The notes below the pieces were generated by a model, which did no database searches, was not told the DNA's origin, and was given only the letters and a program-made list of their open reading frames with translations. From an uncultured Caryophanales bacterium (GTDB taxonomy: Bacteria; Bacillota_I; Bacilli_A; RF39; UBA660): a stretch of 6,106 nucleotides of DNA. Positions 5,324 through 6,106 of the stretch are shown in pieces; the stretch's first letter is position 1, and the number at the start of each line of letters is the position of its first letter. The DNA is taken from contig CALCBO010000323.1 in NCBI GenBank assembly GCA_937897245.1, positions 1-6,106 of the forward strand. The letters run 5' to 3'. The position numbers were made by a program, and so were the translations under genes.

Positions 5324-5744
5324 AGTCTCAATGATTTTATTGCTTATTTGCGGAAACACACTACCTGCTGTTGCTGTTGAAGACAAAAAGACAAATGTGA
5401 CTTACGTAACAGAAACCGAAATTGCTGTAAACGAAAAAATAAGAGCAGCAGGAAAAGTAACAGGTACTAAAACTACAAAAGTCAAAAGTGGTACTACTGT
5501 CTTGTGGTCAGTAACCGTAACCGGTACATTTGAATATGATGGAAGTCACAGTACATGTACCACTTCATCTGTTTCTACAACTGTTTCTAGCTCATACTGG
5601 AAAATATCTTCCAAATCAGCTACCAAAAGCGGTTCTAGTGCTACTGCCAAAGCTACAGGTCAAAGATACAATAATGGTGTTGTTGTAGAAACACATACTG
5701 AATCAGTAACACTAGTATGTGGTAGTGATGGTACTTTATATTAA
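5307..5744 (+). CDS. Secreted Ser/Thr-rich protein of unknown function with two mature cysteines
   Basis: The protein is 145 residues. Start is GTG (5307), 8 bases after a strong GGAGGT (5293-5298); it overlaps the HAAS-like gene by 17 bases, so the two should be translationally coupled. A Sec signal peptide (basic KNIIK, core VSMILLLICG, cleavage after AVA at residue 23) precedes a mature ~122-residue protein. The mature part has few acidic and many Ser/Thr residues in alternating patterns (TKTTKVKSGTTVLWSVTVTG, STTVSSSYW, KSATKSGSSATAKATG), which suggest a small beta-sandwich. Cys84 and Cys138 could form a disulfide tying the domain together. There is no LPXTG anchor, lipobox or membrane helix after the signal, so it is probably released or wall-associated. 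The last gene of the padR operon, followed by a terminator. I do not recognise a characterised family; it may belong to a DUF family found with PadR/HAAS genes. Exported effector or stress-response roles are guesses. Confidence 0.75.
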   Translation: MKNIIKVSMILLLICGNTLPAVAVEDKKTNVTYVTETEIAVNEKIRAAGKVTGTKTTKVKSGTTVLWSVTVTGTFEYDGSHSTCTTSSVSTTVSSSYWKISSKSATKSGSSATAKATGQRYNNGVVVETHTESVTLVCGSDGTLY

Positions 5745-5863
5745 TAAGATAGGCTAACCCAATTTCTTTAGGTTTTGTCAAGAAATTTTAGGATTAACTT
5801 TTGGAGGACGGAGAAAATTTAACCCAAAAAAGTTTAAATCAAACTAAAAATAGCTATAAAATT
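5745..5863. other. Operon 3' untranslated region, no gene
   Basis: No coding frame is convincing here. The stretch holds an inverted repeat AATTTCTT (5761-5768) / AAGAAATT (5780-5787) and an 8-base direct repeat TAACCCAA at 5755-5762 and 5820-5827. A GGAGG at 5802-5806 is not followed by a credible start. Confidence 0.5.
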
Positions 5864-5909
5864 AGACCTATAAGACACTTAAGAAATTTCCTGTCCTATA
5901 GGTCTTTTT
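5864..5909 (+). terminator. Rho-independent terminator of the padR operon
   Basis: AGACCTATA (5864-5872) pairs perfectly with TATAGGTCT (5897-5905). After one mismatch the stem continues with GACA/TGTC (5874-5877 with 5892-5895). TTTTT follows on the plus strand. The weaker T-rich stretch on the other strand (TAATTTTA) may let it also stop the convergent gene at the right edge. Confidence 0.85.
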
Positions 5910-5941
5910 CTATTTTCTTATCACTAAAATGTCATGTTTCT

Positions 5942-6106
5942 CTATGCATATATTATTATAGAGTGTTTGTTTTTAGTTTTCATGTTGTATCTTTTTCTTC
6001 TTTTTATCACAGTTGATTTTGGAAGCAAATAACGCTGTACTTCTTCATCTATTTTTGGTATAGCTAATATACTAGAGTTATATCTTGTAGCCCAAAGAAT
6101 ACGATT
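5942..6106 (-). CDS. C-terminal end of an unidentified protein (partial)
   Basis: A minus-strand frame is open from the window edge (6104-6106) for 54 codons to TAG (5942-5944); the start lies outside. The visible end reads NRILWATRYNSSILAIPKID, then a basic stretch (PKSTVIKRRKRYNMKTKNKH). Amino acid use is protein-like, with mixed charges and no low-complexity bias, and the gene is convergent with the operon on the left with a terminator between them, which is the expected arrangement. No family is recognised. Because only 54 codons are seen, a fortuitous open frame cannot be excluded. Confidence 0.45.
   Translation of the reverse strand, partial: NRILWATRYNSSILAIPKIDEEVQRYLLPKSTVIKRRKRYNMKTKNKHSIIIYA

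Noticed and set aside
5307..5744. Lactococcin 972-type bacteriocin
   Set aside because: The protein is secreted and Trp/Ser-containing, but it is longer, has two cysteines and lacks the characteristic Gly/Trp/Tyr spacing; no dedicated transporter or immunity genes are adjacent.
5801..6016. Plus-strand 71-codon frame starting at TTG 5801
   Set aside because: It runs straight through the terminator hairpin (5864-5909). Its GGAGG overlaps the start, and the composition past residue 30 is not protein-like.

Overview
The window is AT-rich DNA of a low-GC Gram-positive bacterium (Firmicutes/Bacillota), probably a gut-type lineage such as the Erysipelotrichia. The evidence is strong GGAGG-type ribosome binding sites, an RNase J, a short PadR regulator paired with a HAAS-like membrane protein, and NrdG of the Firmicute type. 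The lineage below phylum is inference.

Left part (1-2604): the first 281 bases are the N-terminal 93 codons of an anaerobic ribonucleotide reductase activase (NrdG). It stops abruptly where an RNase J coding sequence begins in another frame, already missing its first ~67 residues. The two halves differ in base composition (hand counts: ~39% GC over the first 240 bases, ~28% over four sampled 60-base lines of the RNase J part). The joint lies in an A-rich stretch, so it is either a deletion/recombination scar or an assembly chimera. RNase J is translationally coupled (ATGA overlap) to a membrane-anchored metallophosphoesterase-like protein with several metal ligands replaced, probably a pseudoenzyme. 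A strong hairpin terminator follows directly.

Middle (2611-4430, minus strand): a 33-residue single-span membrane protein ends against the same terminator, which works in both directions. Then comes a complete IS30-family element (about 2761-4092) with a 379-residue DDE transposase and imperfect terminal inverted repeats. It also has a hairpin-forming repeat that would cover the transposase start codon in read-through transcripts, and a perfect 32-bp palindrome. The IS abuts the 3' end of a small secreted-protein gene (4086-4430, GTG start), which it may have clipped.

Right part (4431-5909, plus strand): transcribed divergently from the secreted-protein gene is a tightly overlapping three-gene operon of PadR regulator, HAAS-like single-pass membrane protein and a secreted Ser/Thr-rich protein with two mature cysteines. 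The divergent intergenic region has a near-consensus promoter with a perfect 11-bp-arm dyad on its transcription start, and an extended -10 promoter for padR flanked by an 8-bp inverted repeat. A hairpin terminator ends the operon. The C-terminal end of an unidentified minus-strand gene enters from the right edge.

The most interesting unit is 4086-5744 plus the small membrane ORF at 2611-2712: a PadR/HAAS-controlled locus of small exported proteins, apparently interrupted by the IS30 element.
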